From: Cryptomeria japonica
Taxonomy: Eukaryota > Streptophyta > Pinopsida > Cupressales > Cupressaceae
DNA: 22,500 bases
Reading direction: 5' to 3'
Assembly: GCF_030272615.1 (NCBI RefSeq)
Contig: NW_026728907.1
Coordinates: 482,501-505,000, forward strand
The translations under genes and the position numbers were made by a program. Shown here piece by piece: positions 18,724 to 22,500 of the stretch (position 1 is its first letter; each line of letters starts with the position of its first letter). The notes below the pieces were generated by a model. That model saw nothing but the letters and a program-made list of their open reading frames with translations, was not told the DNA's origin and did no database searches.

Positions 18724-19227
18724 GCACCCACCCTGGCCAAGGTGGGTCACGGGGTGGGTCCTAGGGTGGGTAACGGGGTGGGTACTAAGGTGCGTGCCAA
18801 GGTGGGTCATAGGGTGGGTGCCAAGGTGGGCACCAGGGTGGGTGTGCACCAACCCTAGCCAGGGTAGGTCACGGGGTGGTTGTCGGGGTGGGCGTCAAGG
18901 AGCCAAGGTGGGTGGCAAGTAGCCAAGTTGCGTGCCAAGGTGGGTGTCGGGGTGGGTGCCAAGGATCCAAGGTGGGTGCCAAGGAACCAAGGTGGGTGTC
19001 TGGGTGGGTGCCGAGGTGGGAGCCAGGGTGGGTCCCAAGGTGAGTGCAAAGGTGGGTGCCAGGGTCAAGGTGAGTGCCAATGTGGGTTCCAAGGTGCCAG
19101 GGTCAGGGTGAGTGCCAATGTGGGTTCAAAGGTGCTAAGTTGGGTGCGAGGTTGGGTGCGAGGGTGGGTGGGTGCCAAGGTGTGCTAGGTGGAAGCCCGG
19201 GTGGGTCGGCATCCCATGGGTGTCGAG
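18724..19227. repeat. GGTGGGTG G-rich array, copy B (right-hand 500 bp only)
   Basis: Equivalent to 10787-11290. Only the last third of the G-rich array was carried into the duplicated unit, so copy B's 5S gene has a much shorter G-rich upstream region than copy A's. Confidence 0.9.
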
Positions 19228-19587
19228 TTGGGTGCCTGATGGGTGCTTCTTGTCAAGTTTTAGTCGTCGGGACTCATTTCGAGCCTTAGAGGTCGTTTCT
19301 TGTCCGGTTGCCCTGTCTTCGACCTGGGAACCCAATTTTGGTCCTCGGGTCCCATTTTTTTTTGTCTCGCATCCCACTTTTGGCCTGTGGCCTTTTCGGG
19401 GTCGATTCTCGTTTTGGGCATCAGAGCATGTTTCTTCTCCTAAAACCCAATATTTGTTTATTAAGTCTCGGAACACATTTTTGTTCTCGTGGACCCATCA
19501 TGGGTCTTGGAACGCATTTGTGGTCCTTGGGTCCCATTTTGCATCCCGAAACTTGTGTTTTGGTGCTTGATCCCTATTTTGGGTGCC
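19228..19587. other. T-rich low-copy stretch, copy B
   Basis: Counterpart of 11291-11650 with offset 7937; I noticed no differences by eye. Intactness of the duplicated open frames is explained by recent duplication and is not evidence of coding. Confidence 0.6.
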
Positions 19588-19978
19588 CACCTTGCACCAA
19601 GTGCGCACCCGGGGCAAACCGAGCGCCTTGGTGCACCGGGGCAAGATCGAGCGTGCACCCGAGGCGCCCCGAACATGCACCAAGGTGCACTCGGCCCACA
19701 TGTGAGCGCAGGTCGTTGCGCCCGAGGTGGTGTGTGGGCACCGCGTTGCAGACGGGACACTGCACGCACACGACGCCCCCTACAGGTGCACGCACGTAGG
19801 CCGGGCCGGGTGCACACCCGACGCCCTAGCAAGGTGCGCGCACCCGGGCAGGGCTCACACTTGGCGAACGGGGCGCACTTCGCGAGGGAGGGTGTGCACC
19901 TCGACGGGGGTGGGTGGCCGGGGTGGATTCGCACGTGGGTCGCGGTTTGCTAAGTACACACTGCGACAAGCTCATAAC
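19588..19978. other. GC-rich 5S upstream region, copy B
   Basis: Same as 11651-12041 apart from one substitution (A at 19782, C at 11845). The immediate 5S upstream 60 bases are identical, so any external 5S promoter element is shared. Confidence 0.6.
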
Positions 19979-20097
19979 GGGTGCGATCATACCAGCGTTA
20001 GTGCACCGGATCCCATCAGAACTCCGCAGTTAAGCGCGCTTGGGCCGGAGTAGTACTGGGATGGGTGACCTCCCGGGAAGTCCCGGTGTTGCACCCT
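19979..20097 (+). rRNA. 5S ribosomal RNA gene, copy B
   Basis: Full-length 5S rRNA, identical to the gene at 12042 except for G at nt 19 (19997). By the standard 5S secondary structure, G19 can pair with the facing C of the GCGCGC segment in helix II, so this copy has the fully paired form and is the better candidate for the functional consensus. Terminal helix, internal control region and T-run are intact. It lies on the + strand, 7937 bp from copy A and in the same orientation, as expected for one gene per tandem unit and not for a compact 5S-only array (normally a few hundred bp per unit). Confidence 0.97.
20028..20070 (+). promoter_or_regulatory. 5S internal control region, copy B
   Basis: The A box starts at 20028 and the C box ends at 20070; same sequence as in copy A. 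Confidence 0.9.
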
Positions 20098-20102
20098 TTT
20101 TT
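20097..20102 (+). terminator. Pol III T-run terminator, copy B
   Basis: Six T directly after GCACCC, followed by AG and five T, as in copy A. Confidence 0.9.
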
Positions 20103-20539
20103 AGTTTTTCGCCGGGCATCGCAATGCTATTTGAATAAACCTTTTGCCCGTTTGCGTTCTCGTCGGGGCCGGGCCGGGCCGGGGTGCGCTGCCCGCACTA
20201 CCGCGCGCGCGGGGGCGACACCGAGCGCGCACCCGAGGCGCCCCGAGCACACAGGCCACGGTGCAACCCGGGCGTTGTGCGCGCACCCCGGTGCGCCCGA
20301 GGTGCTGCGCGCGCACCCAGGTGAAATCGGTGTGCACCTCGGCCAGTGCGCGCTCGGTCGAGTCGCGCACGTTGGCCAAGGTGCACGGTGATGTTTCTTA
20401 CTCTAAGGTTCCGCACCAGACGCCCGGGACAGGTGAGCGAAGCTGGGCGGGGCCGGGTGCGCGGCCGGGGCAGGTGCACGCAGCTGGAGAGAGCTTTGGA
20501 GCACACTTCGGAGCGCACCAATGATGCGCTCCATTCAAA
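20103..20539. other. GC-rich 5S downstream spacer, copy B
   Basis: Counterpart of 12166-12603. It differs by G to A at 20118 (a CpG in copy A) and by one G fewer in the G run near 20215. Confidence 0.6.
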
Positions 20540-22500
20540 AGTTTCCTGAAAAGGCAAAAAAAGTTGAGATTATAGAATTTCCCACTTGAGAGATTGTAAA
20601 AAAAAAAAATTTAAAATGAAGGAAACGCGGGTGCCAAGGTGTGCGCAGCCCAGCCAAGGTGTGCGCACCAAGGCGCCCACCCTGGCGAAGGTGCACGCAA
20701 GGTGCGCACCCGAGGCAAACCGGACAATTAACCCAACTTTCGACTTCGCGCGCACCTTGGAGCGCACTTCGGAGCGCTCCTTGGTGCGCACCAATCTTGG
20801 GCACCTCGGAGTGCACCATGGCGCCCACCAAGGTGCGCACCCGGGGCAAACCGAGCTCCGACTTCGTGCGCACCTTGGAGCGCACGAAAGGTGCGCACCA
20901 TGGCGCCCACCAAGGTGCGCAGCCCAGCCAAGGCGTGCGCATCAAGGTGCGCACCCTGGCGAAGGTGCGCACCCGGGGCAAACCGAGCTCCGACTTCGTG
21001 CGCACCTTGGAGCGCACAAAAGGTGCGCAACCCAGCCAAGGTGTGCGCACCCCGGTCAAACCGAGCTCCGAATCGTGCGCACCAGAGGTGCACGCCATCG
21101 TGCGCACCTTGGAGCACACTTCGGAGCCCTCCTTGGTGCGCGCCGATGTTGCGCACCTCGGAGCGCACCCGGGGAAAACAATGCAATTAACCCGACTTTC
21201 GACTTCGTGGGCACCTCGGAGCGCTCTCGGGTTCGCACCTCGGAGCACACCGAGGTGCGCACCTTTGATGCGCTGCCTTCACCAATTTCCAGAAAAGGCA
21301 AGAAAACATTGAGAAGGTGTGCGCACCGAGGTGCCCACCCTGGCGAAGGTGCACGCGAGGTGCGCACCCGGGGCAAACCGGGCTCCGACTTCGTGCACGC
21401 CGCACCTTGGAGCACACTTCGGAGCGCTCCTTGGTGCGCACCAGGGCGCGCAACCCAGCCGAGGTGCCCACCCCGGCGAAGGTGCACGCGAGGTGCGCAC
21501 CCGGGGCAAACCGGGCTCCGACTTCGTGCACGCCATGGTGCCCACCGCGGCGAAGGTGCACGCGAGGTGCGCACCCGGGGCAAACCGGGCTCCGACTTCG
21601 TGCACGCCGCACCTTGGAGCACACTTCGGAGCGCTCCTTGGTGCGCACCATGGTGCCCACCAGGGCGCGCAACCCCGCCGAAGGTGCACGCGAGGTGCGC
21701 ACCCGGGGCAAACCGGGCTCCGACTTCGTGCACGCCGCACCTTGGAGCACACTTCGGAGCGCTCCTTGGTGCGCACCATGGTGCCCACCAGGGCGCGCAA
21801 CCCCGCCGAAGGTGCACGCGAGGTGCGCACCCGGGGCAAACCGGGCTCCGACTTCGTGCACGCCGCACCTTGGAGCACACTTCGGAGCGCTCCTTGGTGC
21901 GCACCAGGGCGCGCAACCCAGCCGAGGTGCCCACCCCGGCGAAGGTGCGTACCCGGGGCAAACCGGGCTCCGACTTCGTGCACGCCGCACCTTGGAGCAC
22001 ACTTCGGAGCGCTCCTTGGTGCGCACCATGGTGCCCACCAGGCCGCGCAACCCAGCCAAGGTGTGCGCACCAAGGTGCACGCGAGGTGCGCACCCGGGGC
22101 AAACCGGGGTCCGACTTCGTGCACGCCGCACCTTGGAGCACACATCGGGGCGCTCCCGGGTTCGCACCGGCGTTGCGCACCGTGGTGGGCACCTCGGAGC
22201 ACACCAAGGTGGGCAGCGAGGTGCGCACCTTTGATGCGATGCCTTCACTAATTTCCATAAAAGGCAAAAAAAAAACGAGATTTTAAAATTTCCGTTTTGA
22301 AAGATAGTGAGAAAAAGGGAATGCTGGTGCCATCTTGAGCCCGCCCTGGTGCGCAGCCCAGCCAAGGTGTGCGCACCAAGGTGCCCACCCTGGCGAAGGT
22401 GCGCGCCCGGGCAATTAACCCAACTTCCAACTTCGCGCGCGCCAGGGTGGGAGCGCACCCAACAACCGGGCCTGGGAAGAGCCAATGCGAGAAACCCCAC
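20540..22500. repeat. Higher-order GGTGCGCACC / A-rich array, copy B (partial)
   Basis: A-rich elements at about 20540 (diverged), 21264 (partial) and 22230. The 74-bp net loss against copy A lies between the last two. It ends inside the extra module AACCGGGCCTGGGAAGAGCC that follows the A-rich element. The right-hand boundary and any 25S gene are not in view. Confidence 0.88.

Larger units (their letters stand above)
18724..22500. repeat. 7.94-kb tandem duplication, copy B (runs off the right edge)
   Basis: The junction is at 18724: to the left is the CACCAAGG end of an A-rich/GGTGCGCACC unit, to the right is the sequence of 10787 onward. Relative to copy A, 74 bp are missing between 21800 and 22000 (one 63-bp module and one 11-bp ACGCGAGGTGC), so the offset falls from 7936 to 7862 by the A-rich element at 22230. 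The right end is beyond the window. Confidence 0.95.

Noticed and set aside
1-22500. 18S, 5.8S or 25S rRNA, tRNA or snoRNA genes
   Set aside because: I looked on both strands for conserved rRNA core words and cloverleaf or box C/D patterns and found none apart from the two 5S genes.

Overview
This window looks like nuclear ribosomal spacer DNA from a land plant, most likely a non-flowering one such as a gymnosperm. I see no credible protein-coding gene. The firm anchors are two nearly identical, full-length 5S rRNA genes on the + strand (12042 and 19979). Their sequence is of the land-plant type. The GGGCCGGAGTAGTACTGGGATGGG style of the 3' half is closer to gymnosperm and fern 5S as I remember them than to angiosperm 5S; this phylogenetic call is from memory. 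The rest is layered tandem repeats. The many long open frames on both strands come from stop-poor GC-rich repeats.

Layout, left to right. Positions 1-1011 hold decayed repeats. Positions 1012-4862 are a 188-bp tandem array of about 20.6 copies. Positions 4863-6190 hold three related units of 440-490 bp, each with a 188-like module, a long inverted repeat, and a TATATA box with a C/G-rich flank. Positions 6190-6600 are short 50-58 bp repeats. Positions 6600-9400 carry ten more copies of the TATATA block at regular spacings of 311 and then 157 bp, interrupted at 7751-8340 by a 52-bp minisatellite. Positions 9400-11290 become a strongly strand-asymmetric GGTGGGTG array. Positions 11290-12041 are a T-rich low-copy stretch and a GC-rich stretch leading to the first 5S gene. 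Positions 12166-18723 are a higher-order array built from GGTGCGCACC-type words and a recurrent A-rich element. At 18724 the sequence jumps back to the equivalent of 10787, and everything from there, including the second 5S gene, is a second copy of a 7.94-kb unit.

The main interpretation is that all 13 TATATA blocks, read on the minus strand, give TTATATAGGGGAGGTG. This fits the plant RNA polymerase I start consensus (TATATA followed by a G run). The window would then be the intergenic spacer of a 35S rDNA repeat transcribed right to left. The 157- and 311-bp arrays would be spacer promoters, the block at 5224 the best candidate for the gene promoter, and 1-5223 a repeat-filled 5' external transcribed spacer leading to an 18S gene beyond the left edge. 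The two 5S genes would lie in the same spacer but on the opposite strand (linked 5S-35S arrangement). No 18S, 5.8S or 25S sequence is visible here, so the 35S part is inference.

The most notable structural points are: a conserved inverted repeat exactly 32 bp downstream of each of the three leftmost promoter blocks, with two paired substitutions; evidence that the 188-bp array was amplified from the promoter-proximal module; a duplication breakpoint at the centre of a perfect 24-bp palindrome; and a 5S position (nt 19) that differs between the two genes and affects helix II pairing.
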